Shown piece after piece: positions 8,886 through 18,358 of a DNA stretch of 64,000 bases (position 1 is the first letter of the stretch; every line of letters starts with the position of its first letter). Source of the DNA: Pseudomonas sp. UBA1879. GTDB taxonomy: Bacteria; Pseudomonadota; Gammaproteobacteria; Pseudomonadales; Pseudomonadaceae. Made by a program: the position numbers and the translations under genes. Below the pieces are notes generated by a model, which saw nothing but the letters and a program-made list of their open reading frames with translations, had not been told where the DNA came from and did no database searches. The DNA is taken from the NCBI RefSeq assembly GCF_002338065.1, contig NZ_DDHJ01000014.1:302368-366367 (forward strand). The letters run 5' to 3'.

Positions 8886-9560
8886 TTAACGGTGTGAGAA
8901 GTGCGCGACCAGCTTGTCGCCCACGGTTTGCAGGATCTGCACCAGCACCAGCAGCAATACGACCGTCACGAACATCACATCGTTCTGGAAGCGCTGGTAA
9001 CCGTAGCGAATCGCCAGGTCACCCAGGCCGCCCGCACCCACTGCACCGGCCATGGCGGTGAACGACACCAAGGCAATCGCAGTGACCGTGATCGCCGCCA
9101 GAATGCCCGGCCGCGCTTCTGGCAGCAGGGCTTTGACAATGATCTGCCGGGTCGTGGCGCCCATCGCCTGGATCGCCTCGATGATCCCGCGATCCACCTC
9201 CCGCAGCGCGGTTTCCACCAGGCGCGCAAAGAACGGCGTGGCGCCGGCGATCAGCGGCGGTAGCGTGCCGAGAATCCCCAGCGACGTGCCGGTGATGATT
9301 TCGGTCAGCGGCATCATCACGATCAGCAAGATGATGAAAGGCAGCGCCCGCAGCATGTTCACGATCAGGCCGATGGTCGCGTAGACCGGCTTGTTCTCGA
9401 GCAGTTGGCGCGGCGAGGTGAGGAACATCAGCACGCCGAGGGGCAAGCCCAGGAGCACCGTGAATGCCAGGGAAATGCCCAGCATGATCAGGGTATCGCC
9501 GGTGGCGACCCAGATTTCATACCAGTCGACGTTGGAAAACAGAGCAGCCAAAGTTTCCAT
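8886..9560 (-). CDS. metI: Methionine ABC transporter permease
   Basis: 224-residue inner-membrane permease with about five hydrophobic helices. The EAA-type loop EVDRGIIEAIQAMGATTRQII contacts the ATPase. Its ATG overlaps the metN stop by one base (TGATG), which indicates translational coupling. metQ starts 67 bases after it. Confidence 0.94.
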   Translation of the reverse strand: METLAALFSNVDWYEIWVATGDTLIMLGISLAFTVLLGLPLGVLMFLTSPRQLLENKPVYATIGLIVNMLRALPFIILLIVMMPLTEIITGTSLGILGTLPPLIAGATPFFARLVETALREVDRGIIEAIQAMGATTRQIIVKALLPEARPGILAAITVTAIALVSFTAMAGAVGAGGLGDLAIRYGYQRFQNDVMFVTVVLLLVLVQILQTVGDKLVAHFSHR

Positions 9561-10567
9561 CAGCGCAGGACCTCCATGTGAACGTCAGCTGCGGTGAAGC
9601 GAGCAAACGCGGCCTCCATGTCGCCGCCAGTAATGGCCAGCGTCAGCTGCCCGTAGGGGGTGTCTTTGATGCGGTCGATTCGTCCGGCCAGGATGCTGTA
9701 GTCCACACCGGTTTCACGAGCGACCGTACCCAACAGCGGCGCGTAAGTCGCATCGCCCTGAAACGTGAGACGCACGATGCGGCCTTGAACGTGAGCGAAG
9801 TCGCTGTTTTGTTCGTTCTCATCGACCTGCTCGTCTTCCTGCACGAAACGGCGAGTGGTCGGGTGGTTAGGGTGCAGGAACACATCGGCCACCGCCCCTT
9901 GCTCGACGATCACGCCTGCGTCCATTACCGCCACCTGATCGCAAACGCGACGAATCACGTCCATTTCGTGAGTGATCAGCACGATGGTCAGCTTCAACTC
10001 GCGGTTGATCTCGGCCAGCAGTTGCAGGACCGAGGCTGTGGTTTGCGGATCGAGCGCACTGGTGGCCTCGTCGCACAGCAGAATCTTCGGCTTGGTCGCC
10101 AAAGCGCGGGCAATGCCGACGCGTTGTTTCTGACCGCCGGACAGCTGCGCCGGGTACTTTTTCGCGTGATCAGACAACCCGACCCGCGCCAGCAACTCGG
10201 CAACGCGCTGATCGATCTGCGCCCGAGACATGTCGCCGGCCAGGGTCAGCGGCATCGCGACATTGTCGGCCACGGTTTTGGAAGACAGCAGATTAAAGTG
10301 CTGGAAGATCATCCCGACCTGACGACGAAACCCTCGAAGGCCGTCGGCATCGAGCGCGGTGACATCGACGTCATCGACCCGGATCGTGCCGCCACTCGGG
10401 GCTTCCAGGCGATTGATCAGACGCAGCATCGTGCTTTTGCCGGCGCCGGAATGGCCGATCAGACCAAACACCTGGCCGTTTTCGATCCGCAGGCTGGTGG
10501 GGTGCAGCGCGGGAATTTCCCTGTCGGCAACCCGATAGGTTTTATGGACGTTTTGAAACTCGATCAC
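9560..10567 (-). CDS. metN: Methionine ABC transporter ATPase with NIL domain
   Basis: 335-residue ATPase. Walker A GHSGAGKST is near residue 39, the signature LSGGQKQRVGIARAL near residue 140, and Walker B ILLCDEATSALDP follows. The C-terminal 90 residues match the NIL domain that senses methionine and inhibits uptake. First gene of the metNIQ operon; it diverges from katE. Confidence 0.95.
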   Translation of the reverse strand: MIEFQNVHKTYRVADREIPALHPTSLRIENGQVFGLIGHSGAGKSTMLRLINRLEAPSGGTIRVDDVDVTALDADGLRGFRRQVGMIFQHFNLLSSKTVADNVAMPLTLAGDMSRAQIDQRVAELLARVGLSDHAKKYPAQLSGGQKQRVGIARALATKPKILLCDEATSALDPQTTASVLQLLAEINRELKLTIVLITHEMDVIRRVCDQVAVMDAGVIVEQGAVADVFLHPNHPTTRRFVQEDEQVDENEQNSDFAHVQGRIVRLTFQGDATYAPLLGTVARETGVDYSILAGRIDRIKDTPYGQLTLAITGGDMEAAFARFTAADVHMEVLR

Positions 10568-10957
10568 GTAGCGAACCTTGTGGGGGCGCGTTGGAAATTC
10601 AGCGTGAGAACAGCCTCGAACGCTGCTGGGCGACTTGAGAGGTGGAACCGTCTATCGCCTCGGCTGGATAAACCGGGCGCGCATTTTAGCCTGTCGTGTC
10701 GGGATTGGGCCGAGAATTCTTAGCATTTATTTGGTGGATCACCTGCCGAACGGTCATATCGGGCTGCATCGTCAATGGAGCAACGGTAGACCAAAGGTGC
10801 GAAAAAACACGGAACGCTCATTTTCATCCTCAGTCACTACATTAGCGCCGAATTTTCCCTGTGAGTTGTCCGGGAAATTCCTGCTTAACGAGCTCATACC
10901 GATTTCCCCCACGGGACACCGAGAAAAGAGCCGCCTGAACCGAGGAGTCTTTGTCCG
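10568..10957. other. Divergent metN/katE promoter region
   Basis: 390 bases. Nothing here codes convincingly. A strong GAGGAG ribosome site lies at about 10941-10947 before katE. I could not place a clear operator. Confidence 0.5.
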
Positions 10958-13117
10958 ATGGCTACGAAAAAACCTACACCTGTAACGGCGACACCGAAAA
11001 GCGAACTGGCAGGCACCGACACTCTGGATCGGGGCAACACCAACGAAAAGCTCGACAGTCTTGAGCAATTCCGTTCCGACGCTACTGGCCAGGCCCTGCG
11101 CACCAACCAAGGTGTGAAAGTCTCCGATAACCAAAACACGCTGAAGGTCGGCAATCGAGGTCCATCGCTGCTCGAAGACTTCATCATGCGTGAAAAGATC
11201 ACTCACTTTGACCATGAGCGCATCCCGGAGCGTATCGTCCACGCTCGCGGTACAGCGGCCCACGGCTATTTTCAAAGCTATGAAAACCATTCCGCGCTGA
11301 GCAAGGCCGAATTCTTGCGCGACCCAGGGAAAAAGACCCCTGTCTTCGTTCGATTTTCCACCGTGCAAGGCCCACGCGGCTCGGGCGATACCGTTCGCGA
11401 CGTGCGCGGCTTTGCGGTGAAGTTTTACACCGCCGAGGGTAACTACGACCTGGTCGGCAACAACATGCCGGTCTTTTTCATTCAAGACGCCATCAAATTT
11501 CCTGACTTCGTGCATGCCGTGAAACCTGAGCCGCACAATGAGATTCCTACCGGCGGATCGGCACACGACACCTTCTGGGATTTCGTGTCGCTGGTGCCAG
11601 AGTCGGCGCACATGGTGATCTGGGCCATGTCCGACCGCGCGATTCCAAAAAGCCTGCGCACCATGCAGGGCTTCGGCATTCACACGTTCCGCATGATCAA
11701 TACCGAGGGCAAATCCTCGTTCGTCAAATTCCACTGGAAGCCGAAATACGGCACCTGCTCGCTGTTGTGGGATGAGGCGCAGAAACTTGCCGGTAAGGAC
11801 ACTGACTACCACCGCCGCGACCTGTGGGAATCTATCGAATCGGGCGACTATCCCGAGTGGGAACTGGGTGTGCAGATCGTCGCCGAAGAAGACGAACATA
11901 AGTTCGATTTCGACTTGCTGGACCCAACCAAGATCATCCCTGAAGAAATGGTGCCGGTTACGCCACTGGGCAAGATGGTGCTCAACCGCAACCCGGACAA
12001 CTATTTCGCCGAAACCGAACAAGTTGCCTTCTGTCCAGGCCACGTGGTGCCGGGAATCGACTTCTCCAATGACCCGCTGCTGCAAGGCCGTCTGTTTTCC
12101 TACACGGATACGCAGATCAGCCGACTCGGTGGTCCGAACTTTCACGAGATTCCGATCAATCGCCCGGTCTCGCCGAACCACAGTGGCCAGCGCGATGCTC
12201 AGCACCGCATGACCATCGACAAAGGCCGTGCGTCCTACGAGCCAAATTCCATCGACGGTGGCTGGCCGAAAGAGACACCGGCAGGCCCTGAAGATGGTGG
12301 CTTCGAGACTTATCAAGAGCGTGTAGAAGCGCACAAGGTTCGCGAGCGCAGCCCTTCGTTCGGCGATCACTTCTCCCAAGCCACGCTGTTTTTCAACAGC
12401 ATGAGCGAACATGAGAAAGAGCACATCATCGCGGCTTACAGCTTCGAACTGGGCAAAGTCGAGCGAGAATACATTCGTGCACGTCAGGTGAACGAGATTC
12501 TCGCCAATATCGACATGACCCTTGCTACGCGTGTCGCCGCCAATCTGGGTCTGCCAGCGCCGAAAGGCCCAACCGTTAAGGCTCAGAAAACCGGTAAGCC
12601 AACCGTGGATAAGTCGCCTCTGTTGAGTCAGACCAATCTGCTGTCTGGTGACATCGCGTCCCGCAAAGTGGCAATCATCATTGCCGATGGCGTGGACGAC
12701 AAAGCCGTAGCGGCGATGAAAGCAGCACTCGAAGCAGAAGCCGCGCACGCCAAAATCCTTGGTCCGACCTCGGCACCGGTCAAAACCGCAGGCGGCCAGA
12801 CCCTGGCAGTGGATGCGTCGATTGAAGGGTTGCCGTCGATTGCCTTCGACGCGGTCTTCATTCCAGGAGGCGCGGCGTCGATCAAAGCGCTCAGCGGTAA
12901 CGGCGTGGCGTTGCATTACGTGCTTGAGGCTTATAAGCACCTCAAAGCCATCTCTTACGCTGGCGAAGCGAAAGAGCTGATCGACCTGTTGCGTCTGGAA
13001 GCGGACGCGGGGCTGTTGGCGGTGTCGGACACCAAATCGTTCAACGCCTTCTTCGAAGCCATCAAACAGCATCGCGTATGGGCGCGTGAGCCGAAGGCTA
13101 AGGCGATTCCTGCGTAA
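10958..13117 (+). CDS. katE: Large-subunit catalase HPII
   Basis: 719-residue clade 2 monofunctional catalase that breaks down hydrogen peroxide. The distal His lies in VHARGTAAHGYF, the distal Asn in LVGNNMPVFFIQDAIKFPDFVHA (interrupted by no gap) and the proximal haem Tyr in RLFSYTDTQISRLGG. The N-terminal extension of about 75 residues and the C-terminal DJ-1/PfpI-like domain (about residues 575-719, KVAIIIADGVDD...) mark the large-subunit class. It sits between metNIQ and the PA5502-type lipoprotein gene, which I recall as adjacent in P. aeruginosa, so it may be an insertion. A bidirectional terminator follows. Confidence 0.95.
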   Translation: MATKKPTPVTATPKSELAGTDTLDRGNTNEKLDSLEQFRSDATGQALRTNQGVKVSDNQNTLKVGNRGPSLLEDFIMREKITHFDHERIPERIVHARGTAAHGYFQSYENHSALSKAEFLRDPGKKTPVFVRFSTVQGPRGSGDTVRDVRGFAVKFYTAEGNYDLVGNNMPVFFIQDAIKFPDFVHAVKPEPHNEIPTGGSAHDTFWDFVSLVPESAHMVIWAMSDRAIPKSLRTMQGFGIHTFRMINTEGKSSFVKFHWKPKYGTCSLLWDEAQKLAGKDTDYHRRDLWESIESGDYPEWELGVQIVAEEDEHKFDFDLLDPTKIIPEEMVPVTPLGKMVLNRNPDNYFAETEQVAFCPGHVVPGIDFSNDPLLQGRLFSYTDTQISRLGGPNFHEIPINRPVSPNHSGQRDAQHRMTIDKGRASYEPNSIDGGWPKETPAGPEDGGFETYQERVEAHKVRERSPSFGDHFSQATLFFNSMSEHEKEHIIAAYSFELGKVEREYIRARQVNEILANIDMTLATRVAANLGLPAPKGPTVKAQKTGKPTVDKSPLLSQTNLLSGDIASRKVAIIIADGVDDKAVAAMKAALEAEAAHAKILGPTSAPVKTAGGQTLAVDASIEGLPSIAFDAVFIPGGAASIKALSGNGVALHYVLEAYKHLKAISYAGEAKELIDLLRLEADAGLLAVSDTKSFNAFFEAIKQHRVWAREPKAKAIPA

Positions 13118-13215
13118 TCGTGCTGTGAGGGTGGGTCTGACTCACCCCGAACCTGGGGGAGGCGGTTTGCTGGCTCCCACAGTCGTTATGTCAATAGTTG
13201 TGTCAATCCAATAAA

Positions 13216-13250
13216 AAAGGCGTTGCCTGTGAGGGCAACGCCTTTCTTTT
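13216..13250. terminator. Bidirectional terminator, katE/lipoprotein
   Basis: Perfect 12-bp stem AAAGGCGTTGCC / GGCAACGCCTTT with a six-base loop. A CTTTT run follows on the + strand and an A run precedes it, giving U-tracts in both directions between two converging genes. Confidence 0.9.
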
Positions 13251-13263
13251 GATCAAAAAGTGA

Positions 13264-13977
13264 TCAGAGCTTGGCGGGTTTCAAAACAATCTGCGCAGGT
13301 TCAGTCTTCTCGATCTCACGCTGGATCTGCAACTCGAAATCCGGATTGATCTTCGTTACCCGCTTGGTCAACAGTGTTGCCAGCCACGGATAGTCGTCAG
13401 TGCGCGGCACTTGGACAGTCACGTCGCAGTTGAAAGCCGTGATATCGGCAGCGATGTCATTCAATTGGCGCCGCAGTTGTTTCGAATCGGTGATTTTCAG
13501 TGCAATGGTAGTGCTATCAACGGTCGGGTCAATGATTTTGGCAGTGCGTTTGGCTTCGGCAGCGCGCAGTTCGGCTTCGGCTTTCTCGAGCTCGGCCTTG
13601 CGCGCGTTGGCGATGGCGCCATTGACCCCGCTGGTCAGCGCGGGCGCTTTAGGCATCAAGGCGCGGGCACGGCTGAGGGCTGTGGCAGCGGCGTTGACAT
13701 CGCCCTTCTGCAATACGATCTGGCTGCGGCTCAAGTAAGCCTCGGCCAGCTGGCGCTGGTATTGCTCCAGACGCGGGTCGTCAGCGTTCTTGCTTTGCAA
13801 AGCGGCGAGTTGATCTTCAGCGGTGGCCAATTCGCTGCTGGCAATGTTCTGTTCCAACTGCTGGTAGGCGTCGGGGGCCGCCACTGAGACGGTCTGCTCG
13901 ACGGGCTTGCTCTGGCAAGCGCCCAACAGAATGGAAAATGCAGCAAGCAGCAGATAACGGGATGCGAACGGCTTCAT
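13264..13977 (-). CDS. PA5502-type lipoprotein
   Basis: 237-residue lipoprotein with signal peptide and lipobox LLGAC (Cys about residue 21). A helical, TPR-like middle (about 35-135) rich in Ala, Glu and Gln is followed by a C-terminal alpha/beta domain. Function is unknown. It lies between the methionine and zinc uptake operons as PA5502 does in P. aeruginosa, from memory. The intergenic gap to znuB suggests separate transcription. Confidence 0.75.
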   Translation of the reverse strand: MKPFASRYLLLAAFSILLGACQSKPVEQTVSVAAPDAYQQLEQNIASSELATAEDQLAALQSKNADDPRLEQYQRQLAEAYLSRSQIVLQKGDVNAAATALSRARALMPKAPALTSGVNGAIANARKAELEKAEAELRAAEAKRTAKIIDPTVDSTTIALKITDSKQLRRQLNDIAADITAFNCDVTVQVPRTDDYPWLATLLTKRVTKINPDFELQIQREIEKTEPAQIVLKPAKL

Positions 13978-14134
13978 TCCTGCGATTCTCTATTTGCGCA
14001 AAAAACGAGCAAGTCTACACATAAGTGCCTTGCACCGAAAATAACTGATCACCATCGGCGACGCTGAACCGAATCATTGCACATTGCCGCCATTCAATGA
14101 TTGCCGAGTATGACTCTGCATCCCGAGCAAGGTT

Positions 14135-14917
14135 CTACCGCTTGGGCAAAAGGAAGCTGAGCAGAAACAGCGCGGCGGCGCAGACCACAATCGACGGGCC
14201 TGCAGGCGTGTCCTTGAACCATGACAGGGCCAGTCCGCCACACACCGCCAAAATGCCGATCACGCTGGCGCCGAGGGCCATTTGCTCCGGCGAGCGGGCG
14301 TGACGTTGGGCCGCAGCGGCAGGGATGATCAACAGCGACGTGATCAGCAGCACGCCGACGATTTTCATGGCCACGGCGATCACGACCGCAATCAACAACA
14401 TCAACGTCATACGCAACGCCGCAACGGGCAGGCCTTCAACGGTGGCCAGTTCTTCGTGCACCGTGATCGCCAGCAACGGGCGCCACAGCGCGCAGATCAA
14501 CACCAGCACGGCCGCGCTGCCGCCTAGAATCCAGGCCAGGTCGGCGGGGCTGATCGCCAACAGATCGCCGAACAGGTAGCCCATCAGGTCGATGCGCACT
14601 TCACGCATGAAACTCAGCACCACCAACCCGAGGGACAACGTGCTGGGGGCGAGAATACCTAGCAACGTGTCGGAGGCCAGCGGCTGACGTTGTTGCAGGG
14701 TGACCAGCAGAATCGCGAGCAGCAGGCAGCCGACCGTCACCGCGATGGTCGGGCTGATGTCCAACAAAAAGCCCAGCGCCACGCCGAGCAAGGCCGCGTG
14801 AGACAAGGTGTCGCCGAAATAGGCCATGCGCCGCCAGACCACAAACGACCCAAGGGGGCCTGCAACCACTGCCAGCGCGAGGCCTGCGAGCAAGGCATAA
14901 AGTAGAAAATCAGCCAT
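14135..14917 (-). CDS. znuB: Zinc ABC transporter permease
   Basis: 260-residue permease with about eight hydrophobic helices. MADFLLYALLAGLALAVVAGPLG and RRMAYFGDTLSHAALLGVALG are typical of the ZnuB/MntB family. I chose the ATG at 14917, which overlaps the end of znuC by 8 bases; the longer frame upstream is znuC antisense to no family sequence. Last gene of zur-znuC-znuB. Confidence 0.93.
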   Translation of the reverse strand: MADFLLYALLAGLALAVVAGPLGSFVVWRRMAYFGDTLSHAALLGVALGFLLDISPTIAVTVGCLLLAILLVTLQQRQPLASDTLLGILAPSTLSLGLVVLSFMREVRIDLMGYLFGDLLAISPADLAWILGGSAAVLVLICALWRPLLAITVHEELATVEGLPVAALRMTLMLLIAVVIAVAMKIVGVLLITSLLIIPAAAAQRHARSPEQMALGASVIGILAVCGGLALSWFKDTPAGPSIVVCAAALFLLSFLLPKR

Positions 14918-15713
14918 GCTTGCAGCTGTCCCCGTGGTCATGGTTGTGAGCGGGAGGATGGTCGTGAGTGTGTTCGGCGGGTTGGCAAACCTCGCCGTGC
15001 AGGTCGTGGGCGTGGTCGTGATGGTGGTGATAGATCGCCAGGCTCGGCGCATTTTGGCCGAACAGCTCGACAAACGCCGGGTCGTTGCTGACCTGCTCGG
15101 GATGGCCGGAGCAGCAAACATGGCGATTCAGGCAGACCACCTGATCGGTCGTGCTCATCACCAAATGCAGATCGTGGGACACCATCAGCACGCCGCACTT
15201 ATGGCGATTGCGCAGTTGGGTGATCAGCGCGTAAAGCTCGGCCTGCCCGGCCACGTCCACGCCCTGCACAGGTTCGTCGAGGACCAGCAATTCAGGCTCA
15301 CGCAGCAGCGCGCGGGCCAGCAAGACTCGCTGCATTTCGCCGCCGGAAATGCCCTGCAACGGGCTGTCGATGACTTTTTCGGCGCCGACCTCAACCAATG
15401 CCGCCAGTGCCGTATCGCGATCAACCCCCGGCACCAGCCGCAGAAAACGCAGGACTGACAACGGTAGCGTCGGATCCACATGAAGTTTTTGCGGCATGTA
15501 ACCCACACGCAGCTTGGGCTTGCGCCAGACATCACCCGCGTCGGGTTTGAGCAGGCCAAGAACGGCGCGCACCAGCGTGGTCTTGCCCGCGCCGTTGGGG
15601 CCGATCAGGGTCACGATTTCGCCAGAGCTGACACTCAGCTGAATGTTGTCCAGCACGCTCTGCCCAGAGCGCGTAACGCTAACGCCCTGCAGGCGAATCA
15701 ATGCGTCGCTCAT
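14910..15713 (-). CDS. znuC: Zinc ABC transporter ATPase with His-rich tail
   Basis: 267-residue ATPase. Walker A is GPNGAGKTTL, the signature ISGGEMQRVLLARAL, and Walker B LLVLDEPVQGVDV. The last 45 or so residues are very His-rich (HHHHDHAHD, EHTHDHPPAHNHDHGD) with two Cys, a likely zinc-binding tail on the cytoplasmic side. Start chosen at 15713, where ATG overlaps the zur stop (TGATG). An extension to 15737 would run into zur coding sequence. Confidence 0.94.
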   Translation of the reverse strand: MSDALIRLQGVSVTRSGQSVLDNIQLSVSSGEIVTLIGPNGAGKTTLVRAVLGLLKPDAGDVWRKPKLRVGYMPQKLHVDPTLPLSVLRFLRLVPGVDRDTALAALVEVGAEKVIDSPLQGISGGEMQRVLLARALLREPELLVLDEPVQGVDVAGQAELYALITQLRNRHKCGVLMVSHDLHLVMSTTDQVVCLNRHVCCSGHPEQVSNDPAFVELFGQNAPSLAIYHHHHDHAHDLHGEVCQPAEHTHDHPPAHNHDHGDSCKHG

Positions 15714-16195
15714 CAGGCAGCCTTGCAGCCAGCACACACCCCGACGATTTCGACAGTTTGGGTTTCAACGTCAAAACCGACTTCGTTGGCGGCGCTGACG
15801 ATGGCCGCACTGATAGCGCCGTGCTGAAGCTCAATGGCGGCGTGGCAAGCGCGGCAGATCAGGAACTGGCCCTGATGCGCATGGGTCGGGTGGTTACACC
15901 CGGCGAAGGCGTTGAGTGAGGCAATGCGATGCACCAGGCCGTTTTCCAGGAGGAAATCCAGCGCGCGATAAACCGTCGGCGGCGCGGCACGGCGACCATC
16001 TTCTTCGCTCAGAACGGCGAGGATGTCGTAAGCGCCCAGTGGCTTGTGGCTTTGCCAGACCAGCTCCAGCACGCGACGACGCAGAGCGGTCAGGCGCAGG
16101 CCTTTGCCAGCGCAGAGCGCATCGGCTTCAGCAAGCGCACTGTGGACGCAATGAGAGTGATCGTGAGGGCGACTGGCCAGCGGTGTTTTAGACAT
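15713..16195 (-). CDS. zur: Zinc uptake regulator, Fur family
   Basis: 160-residue repressor known as Np20/Zur in Pseudomonas. The winged-helix DNA-binding part is LRLTALRRRVLELVWQS... PTVYRALDFLLENGLVHR. Zinc sites are seen in GCNHPTHAHQGQFLICRACH and the C-terminal CAGC. With zinc bound it should repress znuA and its own operon. It is the first gene of zur-znuCB and diverges from znuA. Confidence 0.94.
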   Translation of the reverse strand: MSKTPLASRPHDHSHCVHSALAEADALCAGKGLRLTALRRRVLELVWQSHKPLGAYDILAVLSEEDGRRAAPPTVYRALDFLLENGLVHRIASLNAFAGCNHPTHAHQGQFLICRACHAAIELQHGAISAAIVSAANEVGFDVETQTVEIVGVCAGCKAA

Positions 16196-16221
16196 GGGCG
16201 GCGACGGCTTTTGTGAGAGAC

Positions 16222-16234
16222 GTTATTATGTTAC
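16222..16234. promoter_or_regulatory. Candidate Zur box
   Basis: GTTATTATGTTAC lies in the 57-base gap between the divergent zur and znuA starts. It agrees at 10 of 13 positions with the gammaproteobacterial Zur core GTTATAATATAAC. The position is where a shared Zur operator is expected. Confidence 0.7.
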
Positions 16235-16252
16235 CCGTTCCTGCCCCCATGA

Positions 16253-17185
16253 GTGGTCATCGTGTCCCGACTTTTTTTACTTTTTGTCGTTTTTATCACA
16301 GGCTTTTCCGCTATCACCCCCGCCCAGGCCGACGTTCGTGTGCTGACCAGTATCAAGCCGCTACAGCTGATTGCAGCGGCCGTGCAGGACGGCATTGCCG
16401 TGCCGGAAGTGTTGCTGCCGCCAGGGGCTTCGCCGCATAACTATGCACTGCGCCCTTCCGACGTACGGCGCGTGCAAGACGTTGATCTGCTCTATTGGAT
16501 CGGGCCCGACATGGAGACTTTCCTGCCCCGCGTGCTCGCCGGTCGCACTAAAGCCTCGGTGCCGGTTCAATCGCTGCCCGGCATGCATCTGCGTACGTTC
16601 ACCGCCAGCAGCGCGCATCACGACGATGATGATGACGACGAGCATGATCACGATCACCGCCCCGGCAGCGTCGATGCGCATCTGTGGTTATCCACCGTCA
16701 ACGCCCGGGTGATCGCGGCGAAGATGGCGGCTGATCTGAGCGAGGCCGATCCTGCAAATGCCGCTCGCTACGACAGCAACGTCAAAGCCTTCGATGCACG
16801 GCTGGACGCGCTGGACGCGAAGATCAAGCAGCGCGTGGCGGGCATCACCGATAAGAAATATTTTGTGTTTCATGAAGCCTTCGATTATTTCGAAGAGGCT
16901 TATGGCTTGAAGCATGCCGGGGTGTTCGCGGTGAGTCACGAAGTCCAGCCCGGCGCCCAGCATGTCGCCGCCATGCGCGCGCGGCTGGCGGAATATGGCA
17001 AGACCTGTGTGTTCAGTGAGCCGCCATTGCGCCCCAAGTTGGCCGACACCCTGAGCGCAGGTTTGCCAGTGAAGCTGGCAGAGCTGGACGGTTTAGGCGG
17101 TTATACCCCTGCGACCGCGCAAGGGTATGAGCACGTGTTGAGCAAGCTGGCGGATGATCTGGCGGGGTGTCTGGAGTCGTTGTGA
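16253..17185 (+). CDS. znuA: Zinc ABC transporter substrate-binding protein
   Basis: 310-residue periplasmic zinc-binding protein with a signal peptide ending AQADVR. Zinc ligands: His in GASPHNYALRPSD, His in DAHLWLS, His in VFHEAFDYFEEAYGL, and the acidic residue in FSEPPLRPK. A loop of six Asp residues then His/Asp repeats (about residues 122-137) is the metal-capturing loop of ZnuA proteins. The start may be GTG at 16253 or GTG at 16262. Read alone, divergent from zur. Confidence 0.94.
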   Translation: MVIVSRLFLLFVVFITGFSAITPAQADVRVLTSIKPLQLIAAAVQDGIAVPEVLLPPGASPHNYALRPSDVRRVQDVDLLYWIGPDMETFLPRVLAGRTKASVPVQSLPGMHLRTFTASSAHHDDDDDDEHDHDHRPGSVDAHLWLSTVNARVIAAKMAADLSEADPANAARYDSNVKAFDARLDALDAKIKQRVAGITDKKYFVFHEAFDYFEEAYGLKHAGVFAVSHEVQPGAQHVAAMRARLAEYGKTCVFSEPPLRPKLADTLSAGLPVKLAELDGLGGYTPATAQGYEHVLSKLADDLAGCLESL

Positions 17186-17240
17186 TAGGCGTTGCCTTCA
17201 ACTGGCGTGAATCGCTTAGGGCGTGAGGCTGCATGAATTC

Positions 17241-17333
17241 TGTGGGAGTGAGCTTGCCCACGAAGACTGCATTCCAGGCCCGCCAAGGGTTCGGATGTAC
17301 TGACCTCTTTGTGAGCAAGTTCACTCCCGCAGT
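17241..17333. repeat. REP pair
   Basis: tgtgggagtgagcttgcccacga and inverted tgtgagcaagttcactcccgca flank about 45 bases between the converging znuA and thrB genes. Confidence 0.85.
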
Positions 17334-17373
17334 TATGGGTCAGCAGTGCCGACCCGGCGGACCAGGCTAACGC

Positions 17374-18324
17374 TTACAACGCAAACGGCAGCGGAATGTG
17401 TGTTTCCTGACGCTGCTCCAGCCGCTTGCGGAATTCGCCCGGGTCGTGAATCAACACGTCTTGCCCGGCAAAACTCTCGGCCGCAATCAGGCGCGACACC
17501 CAAAATCGCACGCAGCCTACGCGCAACATTGTCGACCACAATTGCGCTTCTGCCGCTGTGAACGGACGCAGCGCCGCGTACGCCCCCAACAATGCGCGAG
17601 CCCGCGGTGCGTCGATGCTGCCATCCTCGAACGAACACCAGTCATTCACCGCAATCGCCACGTCATACAGCATCGGCGCCGAACAGGCATTGTAGAAATC
17701 GATGACGCCGGTCAGGTGCGTGCCTTCGAACAACGTGTTGTCACGGAACAGGTCGGCGTGCACGTTGGCGCGCGGCAAGGCCATGATCCTGGCCTGTTCG
17801 CGGGCAATTTCTTCGACCGAGGCCTTCAGTAGCGACCCTTCAGCCTGGTTCAGATGCGAGATGAAGTTGGTGCCCTCTTTGAGCATCCATTCCAGGCCCC
17901 GATCGGTGCGGCGTTCGATGGTTTTCTCGCGGGTTGCCAGATGCATGTGCGCCAGGAACTCGCCGATCTGCATGCAGTGTTGAGTGTTAGGGTCACTCGG
18001 GTGCTTGCCCGACAGGCGCGGTTGCAGCAGCGCCGGTTTGCCTTTCAGCTCCCGCAACGCCTGGCCGTCAGTAGTGCGCAACGCGTAAGGCACGGGCAGA
18101 TCGGCATCGTGCAGCACGTCCAGCAATTCGATGAAGAATGGCATCTCCTGCACCGGACCACGCTCGACCAGCGTCAGCACGAACTCGCCTTTTTCCATGC
18201 TGATAAAGAAATTGGTGTTTTCACTTCCGGCTGCGATGCCTTGGAAATCACGCAGTTGGCCGAGCCCGTAAGGGGCGAGAAAAGCTTCCAGCTCGGGCCG
18301 AGCCAGGGGAGTAAAAACGGACAT
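17374..18324 (-). CDS. thrB: Homoserine kinase (APH-fold, ThrB2 type)
   Basis: 316-residue kinase making O-phosphohomoserine in threonine synthesis. It belongs to the choline-kinase/aminoglycoside phosphotransferase fold used by pseudomonads, not the GHMP type. NVHADLFRDNTLFEG carries the catalytic Asp and Asn, and TGVIDFYNACSAPMLYDVAIA the metal-binding Asp. DUF2782 gene precedes it by 34 bases on the same strand. In P. aeruginosa nrdJ genes lie between thrB and znuA, as I recall; they are absent here. Confidence 0.92.
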   Translation of the reverse strand: MSVFTPLARPELEAFLAPYGLGQLRDFQGIAAGSENTNFFISMEKGEFVLTLVERGPVQEMPFFIELLDVLHDADLPVPYALRTTDGQALRELKGKPALLQPRLSGKHPSDPNTQHCMQIGEFLAHMHLATREKTIERRTDRGLEWMLKEGTNFISHLNQAEGSLLKASVEEIAREQARIMALPRANVHADLFRDNTLFEGTHLTGVIDFYNACSAPMLYDVAIAVNDWCSFEDGSIDAPRARALLGAYAALRPFTAAEAQLWSTMLRVGCVRFWVSRLIAAESFAGQDVLIHDPGEFRKRLEQRQETHIPLPFAL

Positions 18325-18358
18325 ATGAACACTGCCAGCAAAAAGTGAATGTAGGGCG

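Noticed and set aside
10772..13072. 766-codon open frame antisense to katE
   Set aside because: No family sequence or ribosome site. It arises from GC-rich codon bias opposite a strongly recognised catalase.
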